From NCBI GenBank assembly GCA_022072055.1, contig JAJVIK010000004.1, positions 274,820 through 338,819 on the forward strand: a DNA stretch of 64,000 bases, in the 5' to 3' direction. The position numbers and the translations under genes were made by a program. The stretch comes from a bacterium. GTDB lineage: Bacteria; Hinthialibacterota; Hinthialibacteria; OLB16. The notes under the pieces are model-generated. The model did not search any database and was not told where the DNA came from. It saw only the letters and a program-made list of their open reading frames with translations. Numbering within the stretch: the first letter of the stretch is position 1; every line of letters begins with the position of its first letter. This document shows positions 48,183 through 56,782 of this stretch, piece after piece.

Positions 48183-49928
48183 TCAGTACTCAAGTCTCAC
48201 GAAACCGCCCACCCCATGATCCTTGTAATCTCCGGACCCATCATTGGAGTCGTTGGCCTCAAACTGATAGAAAGTCCCGATCGTGTAGCTCCCGAACTGG
48301 CGGTCGAATCCGAGCCGGGCGATATAGGTGAGATCATCCCGCGTGTCTTCGTCGTACCCGGGAGTGAGCAATCCATCCGGGCCGGAGATCGGCGGCAGAA
48401 CCAGCGTGTTCAGGGTGTCCGCCTTGCGCGCCCTCCAGGTGCGCCAGGCGACATCCCCCACAAGACTCAAATTCGCCTCGCACCAACGCCCGTGAAAGAG
48501 GGTGTGGTTGGCGACCAGGCGCAGACCGTGCTCGTAGAAATCGTAGAAATCTCCATTCGAGGCGTTGTTGCGAAAACGGTAAGACATGCCCATCGCAGTT
48601 TCCGGACAGATCACCCAGGTGTAACCCAGCGAAGTTTCAAAGAGGTCATCCTGACGGTCGCCGTAGATCTCCTTGGTGCATCCGGCGCTGTCGCAGCCGA
48701 AGATGGAGCCGTACTCATCCAGCGCGGGACGGTCATACTGTCGGCGGAGATAGGCCACGCGCAAGCGGGTCTCGAGCGACTCGCTGAAGCGGCGACGCCA
48801 AGTGCCATCCACGCCGAACCCGACATGGTCGGCGTAGCGCTCGATGTCCGACTTGGGCGCGACACCCCCCTGGGCCGGGGGAAGGTCGCCCCCGCCGGGC
48901 GCGGGAGGCGGACCGAGGGTCTTGTCGGGGAGGCCATCCTTGGACACATTGCGGTAGAACAGCGGAGTGCTGAGCGAAAGGGTGTCCTTGTCGGAAAGGA
49001 AGAAGTCGAGTCCCGGAGTCACCCAAAACTCGGTGTAATCCTGGGCCAGGTATTCCGCTTCATCCTGGCGGAGCTGGTCGTGGAAGATGATTCCCCCGCG
49101 CCACCACAGGTCGATCAGCTCGCCCGATTCGCCCCGTGTGTTGAACTCGAGCGAGTGTCGCCAGCGGTTCTCCCCGGTTTCGCTATCGAAGAAATCCAAC
49201 GCCCCGACATACTCGAAATACGTGTTCTGGGCGAGGCGCGGATTGAGATCGAGGCGCAGCCCCACCGCGGCTTGATAGATGAAATCGTCGATCTCGGTGT
49301 CGGTGTCGGCGTGACGGACCAGATCGAAATCGACCTCCTCATCGGTGAGGTGGACATTGCTGTGATAGGTTCCGCCGAACTGGACAAATCCGCTCGGGAT
49401 CACCGCGGGCCCGGGATCGACCGGCGGCTCCATGCTGGCTCCGATGTAGGGACCATCCGAGGGAGGCTCGGCCATCGCGACCTGATCCGGCGCATCCAGT
49501 TCCGAAAGCAGCTTCGGTTCCGATCCAACACCTTCGGGTGAAACCTCCACGACGGCCACATCCGCGCCGGGGGTTCCGATTGCCCCGGTCGTGGGGTTTC
49601 CGGGCCCCCCGACCGAGGCCAATTTCCAACCCTCATCGGCCATGCTTGTGGAGGGTTTGGCCAACACCCAGTTTCTTCCGGACCCGGCATGCTCAACAAC
49701 GGAGAACGTGGCGAAATGGTGAACGGAGAGCTCGGGGGTCCCGACTCCAATCTGATCGGCGATCTTCCGGACCGCCTCAATCACCGGGAGTCCGGTGGGG
49801 GGCATGGGACTTTCTTGCGACCCACTTGCGGCCCACGGTAGAAGAACCAGCGCAAGCGCGACCAACCCGTGGAGTCTCCAACAGGCGCCGGGGACAGACC
49901 TCCCCGAACAGGAAGACGCTTTCTTCAT
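48183..49928 (-). CDS. Outer-membrane beta-barrel protein
   Basis: 581 residues. Signal-like N terminus (LVALALVLLPWAASGSQ), a Pro/Gly-rich 120-residue spacer, then alternating amphipathic strands from about residue 175 (GFVQFGGTYHSNVHL, ..VGLRLDLNPRLAQNTYFEYVGAL, LGYTWVICPETAMGMSYRFRNN, IARLGFDRQFGSYTIGTFYQFEAND) to a C-terminal VGGFVRLEY. The terminal aromatic residue is the outer-membrane assembly signal. Two Cys-containing loops (IFGCDSAGCTK) are unusual. ATG 49928 is chosen over GTG 49937. It lies immediately upstream of the dockerin-like giant (65-base gap) and may bind or export it, but that is inference. Confidence 0.8.
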   Translation of the reverse strand: MKKASSCSGRSVPGACWRLHGLVALALVLLPWAASGSQESPMPPTGLPVIEAVRKIADQIGVGTPELSVHHFATFSVVEHAGSGRNWVLAKPSTSMADEGWKLASVGGPGNPTTGAIGTPGADVAVVEVSPEGVGSEPKLLSELDAPDQVAMAEPPSDGPYIGASMEPPVDPGPAVIPSGFVQFGGTYHSNVHLTDEEVDFDLVRHADTDTEIDDFIYQAAVGLRLDLNPRLAQNTYFEYVGALDFFDSETGENRWRHSLEFNTRGESGELIDLWWRGGIIFHDQLRQDEAEYLAQDYTEFWVTPGLDFFLSDKDTLSLSTPLFYRNVSKDGLPDKTLGPPPAPGGGDLPPAQGGVAPKSDIERYADHVGFGVDGTWRRRFSESLETRLRVAYLRRQYDRPALDEYGSIFGCDSAGCTKEIYGDRQDDLFETSLGYTWVICPETAMGMSYRFRNNASNGDFYDFYEHGLRLVANHTLFHGRWCEANLSLVGDVAWRTWRARKADTLNTLVLPPISGPDGLLTPGYDEDTRDDLTYIARLGFDRQFGSYTIGTFYQFEANDSNDGSGDYKDHGVGGFVRLEY

Positions 49929-50009
49929 AACACCCACCCTTTTCTCTGCTCAAGTTAAAAACAGCCAAAAACAACCAACGAATCGCTTGGGCAAGAACCA
50001 GAAAGCCAA

Positions 50010-50408
50010 TCAGGGACCGGGAGGGGGTCCAGGAACGCCAAACCGCTCCGTGCGACTCCCATCCGCGTGCTCCGGATTGTCCGCTTCACGGATGGTGTCG
50101 CGGAAATCGGAATACAGGAGATAATCCACCTTGCGCAGGGAGCGCTCGACCTCGGGTTGGGTGCAGGCGAGCCGTTCCCCCCACTTGGTGGGGGCATAGT
50201 GTGCTGCGCCTCGCGGCCCGATGGTCTCCATTTCGTTCTTGCGGACCGGGTTGGTCTTGAACCAATGGAACGCCGAGCGGGTCTTGGACCAGCAGTTGCT
50301 CCAGAAGGATGGGGCCCGTTCCGGGCCAAAGGGTTGGGCGGAGGCGAGCTCTCCACCCACCAGAACAGCCACCAGGATGGCCGCCCCGATTGTATAGTGG
50401 CGCATCAT
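50010..50408 (-). CDS. Small secreted protein of unknown function
   Basis: 132 residues. Signal peptide (HYTIGAAILVAVLVGGELASA), then a basic, Trp- and Tyr-rich mature part (PSFWSNCWSKTRSAFHWF, GERLACTQPEVERSLRKVDYLLYSDFRDTIREAD) ending in a Gly/Pro tail. No family recognised. ATG ATG at 50408-50403 follows GGAGGAAA. A five-base hairpin (CCTCT/AGAGG, 50421-50434) overlaps the start of that ribosome site. It heads the cluster with the barrel and the giant repeat protein. Confidence 0.65.
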   Translation of the reverse strand: MMRHYTIGAAILVAVLVGGELASAQPFGPERAPSFWSNCWSKTRSAFHWFKTNPVRKNEMETIGPRGAAHYAPTKWGERLACTQPEVERSLRKVDYLLYSDFRDTIREADNPEHADGSRTERFGVPGPPPGP

Positions 50409-50571
50409 GAACCGTTTCCTCCTCTGCAAAGAGGCAATATCAAATCAGACAGACTTATGGGGAGTTCAAGGAATTACGTTCACTTCTCGGCTCCCCCTCC
50501 CCGGGTACAGGCCGACAAACCAAGCAGGAACACCACGGCAAGAGACTTCAAGACACGGCCGAGTTGGCTAG

Positions 50572-50600
50572 AGAGTATCTTCCAGGCTTCCCTAAGTCAA
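50572..50600 (-). promoter_or_regulatory. Putative promoter of the small secreted/barrel/giant cluster
   Basis: On the minus strand TTGACT (50600-50595), a 17-base spacer and TACTCT (50577-50572). Gives a leader of about 155 bases before ATG 50408. Confidence 0.45.
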
Positions 50601-50773
50601 GTTTTTTTGTGAGGTTGAGTGAGTTTTTCACAGGCTCGGAGCGCAGTGTCAGGCCATTCGGTCATTCCCCATGATGCGGGCGGGGCAAGTCACCGCCCTT
50701 GACCACCCGAACAAGCAAGGAAAAAAGATCAGGACCTTTACACCCATCCCAGCGCGTGTTAAATAAGGGCAAA

Positions 50774-50795
50774 GAATCGGTGATCCAACCGATTC
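50774..50795. promoter_or_regulatory. Perfect 8-bp inverted repeat
   Basis: GAATCGGT-gatcca-ACCGATTC. Palindromic with a six-base centre; either an operator-like site or a short RNA hairpin. It lies 64 bases upstream of the small membrane gene. Confidence 0.55.
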
Positions 50796-50799
50796 CGGT

Positions 50800-50833
50800 G
50801 GGGGCGGTTCCGTGTGTTTTTATTGTCGCCCCC
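50800..50833. promoter_or_regulatory. GC-rich hairpin GGGGGCG / CGCCCCC with a 20-base loop
   Basis: Seven perfect pairs (50800-50806 with 50827-50833) with a T-rich loop, immediately before the small membrane gene (ATG 50859). Not followed by a T run, so not a typical terminator; a leader structure is more likely. Confidence 0.45.
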
Positions 50834-50858
50834 GTGAACGGAGATTGGCTGTTTTCGC

Positions 50859-51161
50859 ATGGCTAAGGGAAAAGGAAAACCCGTTCCGAAGATGGTTGAG
50901 CCAGTCCGCCCCGTGGAAGCCGAGCGGCTCCCGGAAGCGGATCCGGAACGGTTTTCAGCACTGGAGTATCTCGTCGTGAATGCGGTTTTCTGGCTGTTTT
51001 GCTTGGTCAACCTGTGGGTTGTCCAGTGGTTTATGGGAGAGTCGACCGGCCTCTTCTTCTTTTTCGGAATCATGGCTGTCGGTTTTTCAGCCGCCTGTTT
51101 GCTCTCGTATCTGCACGACCGCTTTTATGAGGATGATTTGCCCGAGTCGGAGTCTCCCTGA
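50859..51161 (+). CDS. Small two-span membrane protein, unknown function
   Basis: 100 residues. A basic/acidic Pro-rich cytoplasmic start (MAKGKGKPVPKMVEPV) is followed by two adjoining membrane spans (VVNAVFWLFCLVNLWVVQWFM and TGLFFFFGIMAVGFSAACLL) and an acidic tail. I do not recognise a family. No good Shine-Dalgarno is at normal distance (GGAG lies 15 bases away), and two hairpins precede it. Codon content and hydrophobic organisation support a real gene. Confidence 0.7.
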   Translation: MAKGKGKPVPKMVEPVRPVEAERLPEADPERFSALEYLVVNAVFWLFCLVNLWVVQWFMGESTGLFFFFGIMAVGFSAACLLSYLHDRFYEDDLPESESP

Positions 51162-51261
51162 TTCCGCTCGCGCGATAGCTCCGCCCAGATTCCCTCCTTC
51201 CTCCTAGCCTTCCGCGAGAATGGCTGTCGCCGGTATTGCTTGAATACTGGGCGGATGAGCC

Positions 51262-52842
51262 ATGAAGATTGTCAGCGGCCGAGTGATGGCCGAGATCGAC
51301 CGAACGGCGATCGAGGAGCGTGGAATCCCCTCACTTGCCCTCATGGAACGGGCGGGGTGGAGTGTGGCCCGCGAATTCCACCGCTTGTGCCGAAACCCGT
51401 CCACGCCGGTAGTGATTCTCTGCGGTCGGGGGAATAACGGCGGCGATGGTTGGGTGGCCGCCCGACATCTCCAAGGGTGGGGTTATCGCCCCAGGGTCAT
51501 TGTGACCCATCCTCCCGAATCGCTCTCCCCGGACAGTCGCGCGAACTGGGAACGGTATCGCGGGACCCCGTTTGCGTGCTGGGAGGTTTGGGAAGGAGCT
51601 TCCTCCAAGGGGGCCAAGTGGTTCTCCGACAGCCCGGTGGTGATCGATTCCCTCCTCGGAACGGGCGCCACCGGAGCGCCGAAGGAGCCTTATTCGGAGC
51701 TGATTCGGTTCTCGGAGGAGCGCGCCAAATGGACCCTGGGGGTCGATATCCCCAGCGGGGTGGAGGCGGACACGGGAGATTCCCCTGGGGAGTCTGTGAC
51801 CTGCCGATCCACGGTCACCTTCGGGCTGCCCAAGAAAGGCCATTTCCTTGGGGCTGGGTTGGACCGGACCGGGGCGCTCGCGGTGGCGGACATCGGCTTT
51901 CCCAAGGACCTTCTTCAGAACGCGGAGTCCGAGGCGGAGCTGATCGCCCCCGCATGGGCCGCAAAAACTCTGCCGCGATATCCCAGATCCACTCACAAAG
52001 GCGTTCGAGGGAAGACCCTGATCCTGGCCGGTTCGCCCGGACTCCTCGGCGCGGCCATCCTGGCCGCGCGGGCTTGTCTCGCCGCCGGTTCGGGATTGGT
52101 GACCCTGGGAATTCCGGCCTCGCTCAATGCGCCGGTCAAGGCCGCCGTGCCGGAAGCCATGACCCTGCCGCTTCCTGAAACTTCGGACGGCTCGATCGCG
52201 AGGGCGGCTCTCGCGCGGATATTGGAACACTCTTCGGGCGCGGATGCGGTGGCCATCGGACCGGGTCTCGGAAGCCATCCGGAAACCCAAGAAGTGGTGG
52301 TCGAATGCCTCGCCAAATGCGACAGGCCGATGGCGCTGGACGCGGACGGCCTGAACGCGCTGGCGGCCCGCGGCGCTCAGGCGGTGCTCCGAGAACGCCG
52401 CGGCCCAACTGTTCTCACCCCTCATCCGGGCGAGATGGGACGCCTGCTGAACGGCCTGTCCCCCTCCGCCGTGGAGGCGGATCGATGGGGAATCGCCCGC
52501 CGCGCTTCGGAGGATTGGAGGGCCACTGTCCTCCTCAAGGGGGCTGCGACGGTGATCGCCACGCCGGGTGAAACGCTCGCGGTCAATCGCTCCGGCCATC
52601 CCGCAATGGCCCAAGGGGGAATGGGGGATGCGCTTACCGGGATGTTGGCGGCGCTCTTGGGACAAGGAGTGTCCGCTCACAAGGCGGCCTTGCTCGCGGC
52701 TTTTCTGCACGGGCGGGCGGGCGAGCGCGCGGTCGCCTCGGAGAGTCCGCTCGCGGTGACCGCGGGGAGCCTGATCGAACACCTCGGACCCGCGGTCCGG
52801 GACCTTCTCGAATCACACTCCAGCCGCGAGGGGAGCGGCTGA
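51262..52842 (+). CDS. nnr: Bifunctional NAD(P)HX epimerase/dehydratase
   Basis: 526 residues. Repairs hydrated NADH/NADPH. The N-terminal YjeF_N epimerase (1-215) has IDRTAIEERGIPSLALMERAG, GRGNNGGDGWVAARHL and VVIDSLLGTGATG. The C-terminal ADP/ATP-dependent dehydratase (about 230-515) has KTLILAGSPGLLGAAILAARACLAAGSGLVT, AIGPGLG, LDADGLNAL, LTPHPGEMGRLL, VLLKGA and GMGDALTGMLAALLGQG. Complete fusion of normal size. Its CDS ends 40 bases ahead of rny. Confidence 0.97.
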   Translation: MKIVSGRVMAEIDRTAIEERGIPSLALMERAGWSVAREFHRLCRNPSTPVVILCGRGNNGGDGWVAARHLQGWGYRPRVIVTHPPESLSPDSRANWERYRGTPFACWEVWEGASSKGAKWFSDSPVVIDSLLGTGATGAPKEPYSELIRFSEERAKWTLGVDIPSGVEADTGDSPGESVTCRSTVTFGLPKKGHFLGAGLDRTGALAVADIGFPKDLLQNAESEAELIAPAWAAKTLPRYPRSTHKGVRGKTLILAGSPGLLGAAILAARACLAAGSGLVTLGIPASLNAPVKAAVPEAMTLPLPETSDGSIARAALARILEHSSGADAVAIGPGLGSHPETQEVVVECLAKCDRPMALDADGLNALAARGAQAVLRERRGPTVLTPHPGEMGRLLNGLSPSAVEADRWGIARRASEDWRATVLLKGAATVIATPGETLAVNRSGHPAMAQGGMGDALTGMLAALLGQGVSAHKAALLAAFLHGRAGERAVASESPLAVTAGSLIEHLGPAVRDLLESHSSREGSG

Positions 52843-52882
52843 TGTTCACTCCATCTTTGAAATAGAAAGGAAATCGAAACGA

Positions 52883-54445
52883 ATGGAACCACTCATTTCA
52901 ATCTTGATCGGCGCGATCGGCCTGCTGCTCGGCGGCGGAGTCGGGTATTTCCTGCGCGTGAAGATTTTCGAGCGCGACATCGAAAGCGCGCACCGTCAGG
53001 CGCAGCGGATCATCGCCGAGGCGCAGAAAGAGGCGCAAACGCGCCGTCGCGAGGCGGTCATGGAGGCGCGCGAGGAGCTCAGCGAGGAGCGCCGAGCCTT
53101 CGAGCGCGAGGCCAAGGACACCCGCCAGGAGCTGATTCAGCTCGAAAAGCAGCTCGCCAACCGCGAGGACCTGCTCGACAAGCGCGCGCAGAGCTTTGAT
53201 GAAAAAGAACGCGACCTCGAAAAGAAGTCCCGCCAGCTCGATTCCAGGCTCCGCTCGGTGGAGGAGTCGGAGCAGGACCTCAAGGCCACGCTGGAGAAGC
53301 AGCGCCAGATTCTCGAAAACATCGCGGGAATCACCGAGATTCAGGCGCGCCAACTGCTGCTTGACAACCTGGACCAGGAGATGCAGCGCGAGCAGGCGCT
53401 GGTGATCGCCAAGTACACCGAGGAGACCAAGGAGATCGCCAAGCGCAAGGCGCGCGAAATCCTGGTCGGGGTGATGCAACGGATCGCCTCCGAGGAGGTT
53501 CAGGAGAACACGGTGAGCACGGTCCCGCTGCCGAGCGACGACCTCAAGGGGCGGATCATCGGGCGCGAGGGGCGGAACATTCGCGCCTTCGAGTCCACCA
53601 CCGGGATCAATCTGATCATCGACGACACCCCCGAGGCGGTGGTGCTCTCCGGCTTTGACCCGATCCGTCGCGAGGCCGCGCGGATCACCCTGGAGCGCCT
53701 GGTCGTGGATGGGCGCATCCATCCGGGACGCATCGAGGAAATTCACCACAAGGTCCTCAAGGAGATGGACGAGACCATCAAGGAGGCGGGCGAGACGGCG
53801 GCGCTGGACGCGAGAGTGCCGAACCTGGCCCCCGATCTGATCCGGCTCCTCGGACGTCTCAAGTACCGCACTTCCTACGGCCAGAATGTGCTGGCGCACT
53901 CGGTCGAGGTGGCGCATGTGTGCGCGATGCTGGCCGAGGAGGTCGGCGCGGATTCCACGATCTCCCGCCGCGCCGGGTTGCTCCACGACATCGGGAAATC
54001 CATCGACTGGGAGACGGAAGGCTCGCATGTGACCATCGGGGTCCAGCAGCTCCGCCGCTGCAAGGAGCGCGAGGATGTGATCCACGCGGTCGAGGCGCAC
54101 CACAACGATGTGGAGGCCAAATCCATCGAGGCGGTCCTGGTGCAGATCGGGGACGCCATCTCGGCCTCGCGTCCGGGCGCGCGCCGCGAGACCCTGGAGA
54201 CTTACATCAAGCGCCTTGAGCAATTGGAGGCCATCGCCAACTCCTTCAAGGGGGTGGAGAAGACCTTCGCGATCTCCGCAGGGCGGGAGGTCCGCATCGT
54301 GGTCGAGCCGAACCAGATTGACGACGTGGGCGCGGCCAAACTCGCCCGCGATGTCAGCAAGCGGATCGAGGAGGAGCTCCAGTATCCCGGACAGATCAAG
54401 GTGACTGTCCTGCGCGAAACGCGCGCCACGGAATACGCCCGATGA
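52883..54445 (+). CDS. rny: Ribonuclease Y
   Basis: 520 residues, family-typical length. Membrane-anchored endoribonuclease of mRNA decay. One N-terminal span (LISILIGAIGLLLGGGVGYFL), a long coiled coil (about 25-210, Arg/Glu/Gln-rich), a KH domain (KGRIIGREGRNIRAFE from about 222) and the HD domain (HSVEVAHVCAMLAEEVG, RAGLLHDIGKSID, catalytic HD near 368) ending TVLRETRATEYAR. The start has AAAGGAAA upstream. Followed after nine bases by a GT87-like gene. Confidence 0.97.
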   Translation: MEPLISILIGAIGLLLGGGVGYFLRVKIFERDIESAHRQAQRIIAEAQKEAQTRRREAVMEAREELSEERRAFEREAKDTRQELIQLEKQLANREDLLDKRAQSFDEKERDLEKKSRQLDSRLRSVEESEQDLKATLEKQRQILENIAGITEIQARQLLLDNLDQEMQREQALVIAKYTEETKEIAKRKAREILVGVMQRIASEEVQENTVSTVPLPSDDLKGRIIGREGRNIRAFESTTGINLIIDDTPEAVVLSGFDPIRREAARITLERLVVDGRIHPGRIEEIHHKVLKEMDETIKEAGETAALDARVPNLAPDLIRLLGRLKYRTSYGQNVLAHSVEVAHVCAMLAEEVGADSTISRRAGLLHDIGKSIDWETEGSHVTIGVQQLRRCKEREDVIHAVEAHHNDVEAKSIEAVLVQIGDAISASRPGARRETLETYIKRLEQLEAIANSFKGVEKTFAISAGREVRIVVEPNQIDDVGAAKLARDVSKRIEEELQYPGQIKVTVLRETRATEYAR

Positions 54446-54454
54446 GCTGAAACG

Positions 54455-55684
54455 GTGAACGACCACGCGCGGCGCATCGCCTTCTTCCTGGTCGGAATGT
54501 CGATGGCGCTGTGCCTGTACTCACGGTTCGCGGATTCGCAGTGGGACTTGTCGGCGTATCTGCGCGCGGCGGACAAGGTTCGGCGTGGGCTGATCCCGTA
54601 CACGTTTCAGGATGAGGGCGCGCCGATCCATGTCACCAACCTTACGGTGTATGTGTATCCGCCGCTCTTCGCGCGGATCCTCGCGCCGTTCACCCTTCTT
54701 CCGGACGGGGTGATCCGTTTCGGCTGGATGCTCATTCAGGCGGTGGCTTTCGAGTCGCTGTACTGGATCGGCTTGCGGCTCTTCGGAAGAAGCTTCACGC
54801 CCGCTTCCTGGATCGGTTTCCATCTGCTGGGACTCCGGTACGACGGGGTGATGACCGATTTCCGCGCCGGGAACACCGCGCTGATGGAGGCCGCGATCCT
54901 CACCGCCTGGGCCCAAACCCGACTTGCGCGACCCTACCTCGGCGGGGGGATGCTCGGCTGTCTCACCGCGGTCAAACCCTTCACGGTCTTCGCGCTCGTG
55001 TGGGACATCATCGCCCGGCGCTGGAAGCCGCTGGGCGCGGCCATGGCCGCGAGCGCCCTGCTCTATCTGGGGATGGTCCTAGACTGGAGCAATTTCATTC
55101 AGTACCGGATCTTCCTCAAGTCCCCCACCTTCCAGAGAATCATGGAGGAGCACACGGTCGGGATTTACAACAGCGCCACGGTCTCGGTGGCCTTCCGGTT
55201 GTTTACCGATCAGACCCTCTTCAAGCCGATCCTGGTGTATCCCCCGCTGGCTTACGCCATGACCTTCGGGATCCCGGTGGCGGCATGGTTCGCAGTTTTC
55301 GCGCTCTGGCGGCGGGCCAAGGAGGCGGGGCTTTCGGAGGCGGATCAGAACCGGTTGGGGTTTCTGACCCTCTTGCCCACGGTGCTGCTCACCATCCCGC
55401 GCGTGGCCGATTACACCTTGGTCTGGCTGCTGGTCCCGCTCTTCTTCGGGGCATGGTGGTGTTGGGAGCAAGGCCGGCGCTGGGCGCTCGCGCTCTTCCT
55501 GCTCGCCGCGATCATCGGAAACATTTCGATCAAACCCAGCGATCTGGAGGAGATGACCTATCCCTTCCACCTGCTGCACCACCGTTACCTCTCGCTGGTG
55601 TTGTTCTGGTGGGCGGGCTGGGCGCTCGCGCGCGCGGCCTCAGGACGGAGGGCAGAGCTCGCTGTACAGGGCCACATACCGTGA
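54455..55684 (+). CDS. GT87-like polyprenyl-phosphate mannosyltransferase (DUF2029)
   Basis: 409 residues starting at GTG 54455. About ten membrane spans with the DUF2029 pattern: SQWDLSAYLRAADKVRRGLIPY near the start (catalytic Asp loop), NLTVYVYPPLFARILAPFTLLP, GNTALMEAAIL, ALVWDIIARRWKPL. GT87 enzymes transfer mannose from polyprenyl-P. Its last 45 bases overlap the convergent GT4 gene, so the two transcripts are antisense to each other at the ends. Confidence 0.83.
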   Translation: MNDHARRIAFFLVGMSMALCLYSRFADSQWDLSAYLRAADKVRRGLIPYTFQDEGAPIHVTNLTVYVYPPLFARILAPFTLLPDGVIRFGWMLIQAVAFESLYWIGLRLFGRSFTPASWIGFHLLGLRYDGVMTDFRAGNTALMEAAILTAWAQTRLARPYLGGGMLGCLTAVKPFTVFALVWDIIARRWKPLGAAMAASALLYLGMVLDWSNFIQYRIFLKSPTFQRIMEEHTVGIYNSATVSVAFRLFTDQTLFKPILVYPPLAYAMTFGIPVAAWFAVFALWRRAKEAGLSEADQNRLGFLTLLPTVLLTIPRVADYTLVWLLVPLFFGAWWCWEQGRRWALALFLLAAIIGNISIKPSDLEEMTYPFHLLHHRYLSLVLFWWAGWALARAASGRRAELAVQGHIP

Positions 55685-56770
55685 AACCATCTCGCGCGCG
55701 GTGAACTTGGCGCGCGCCCGGGCCTGCGCCTCGGTCGCGCACCGGAGGGCATCCTGGGTGTAGGTGAGCACGGTCCAAAGCGCCTTGGCGATGCTGTTGA
55801 CCTCCGTCGGATCGAAGGTCCAGCCGGTTTCCCCATGTTCGACCAGTTCGGGGATCCCCCCTACGTTACTCGCCACTACCGGGATGCCCAGCGCCTGGGC
55901 CTCAAGGACGGCGTTGGGAAACCCTTCCGAAAGCGAGGGGAGCGCCAGCGCATCGCACTCGGCGAGAAATTCAAGACGGTCCTTGCGCTTTCCGAGAAAC
56001 ACCGAGGTCGCCACCAGCCCGACCCGATCCGAGTGGGCCCGGGCCTCCTCGAGCAGGGGACCCTCGCCGATCAGGAACAGGCGGAAATCGATTCCCTGAA
56101 GGAGCACCTTCTTGGCGGCATCCAAGAGACGCAGGTGGTTCTTGACCGGGGAGAAGTTGGCGATACAGACCAGGGCTTTTTCCTCGGGGCGGAGCTGGAA
56201 GGGGCGCAGGAACACCCGCTCACGGTCGCTTTCCTGGACCAGCGGGCGGCTTGGAATCCATTCCTCGGGGAACCCGTTGTGAATCACGCGGGTCTTTTCG
56301 GGCGGGAGCCCCTCGCGCGCGCAGGCGTCCTGGCGGACCGCCTCCGAATTGCAGACCACCAGGTCGGTTTTGCGGTTGGCGATACGCTGGACCCGGAGGT
56401 GACGCTTTTGCATCCAGTCCGGAATCTCGCGGCGGCTGGTGAACACGGCGCGGACCCCGGCGGAGCGCGCTCCCCGAACCGCGCTGAGGTCCATCCCGAA
56501 CTGGAAGCTGTGCAGGATGTCGATCTTCCAGTCCCGGCAGAACCACTTGACCTGGCGGCAAGCCTGAAAAGAGACGGGGCGGTCGAGGTTCAGGCACTCA
56601 ATCGGGATTCCCAGGCCGCGCAATTCCGCCGCAAGCTCCCCCTCGCGCCGGGTGCAAAGGATGTGCGGGCGGAACTCGCTCTGGAGCAACCGCTTCGCCA
56701 GCAGCGCGAGCTGCATCTCGGTCCCCCCCACGTCAAGCGTGGGGATCATGAAGAGGACATTGCGCGGCAT
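55640..56770 (-). CDS. Glycosyltransferase family 4
   Basis: 376 residues. GT-B fold: PTLDVGGTEMQLALLAKRL, a middle IHNGFPEEWIPS linker, then FSPVKNHLRLLDAAKKVLLQG, LIGEGPLLEEARAHS and the donor-binding PSLSEGFPNAVLEAQALGIPVVASNVGGIPELVEHGETGW (the E-x7-E pattern). Cytoplasmic sugar transfer onto a lipid or polysaccharide. Start ATG at 56770. It shares its last 45 bases with the convergent GT87-like gene and follows the pseudopilin gene by 12 bases. Confidence 0.92.
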   Translation of the reverse strand: MPRNVLFMIPTLDVGGTEMQLALLAKRLLQSEFRPHILCTRREGELAAELRGLGIPIECLNLDRPVSFQACRQVKWFCRDWKIDILHSFQFGMDLSAVRGARSAGVRAVFTSRREIPDWMQKRHLRVQRIANRKTDLVVCNSEAVRQDACAREGLPPEKTRVIHNGFPEEWIPSRPLVQESDRERVFLRPFQLRPEEKALVCIANFSPVKNHLRLLDAAKKVLLQGIDFRLFLIGEGPLLEEARAHSDRVGLVATSVFLGKRKDRLEFLAECDALALPSLSEGFPNAVLEAQALGIPVVASNVGGIPELVEHGETGWTFDPTEVNSIAKALWTVLTYTQDALRCATEAQARARAKFTAREMVSRYVALYSELCPPS

Positions 56771-56782
56771 CCGAAAAGGATA

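Larger units (their letters stand above)
50409..50858. other. Intergenic region with divergent promoters and two inverted repeats
   Basis: 450 bases between the small secreted gene (minus) and the small membrane gene (plus). No reading frame looks coding. It holds a good minus-strand promoter at 50572-50600, a T-rich patch, and near the plus-strand gene two hairpins (50774-50795 and 50800-50833). Confidence 0.6.

Noticed and set aside
42440-50408. Classical two-partner secretion (TpsA/TpsB) or a cellulosome locus
   Set aside because: The barrel shows no POTRA domains or FhaC signature, and no cohesin or scaffoldin is present.
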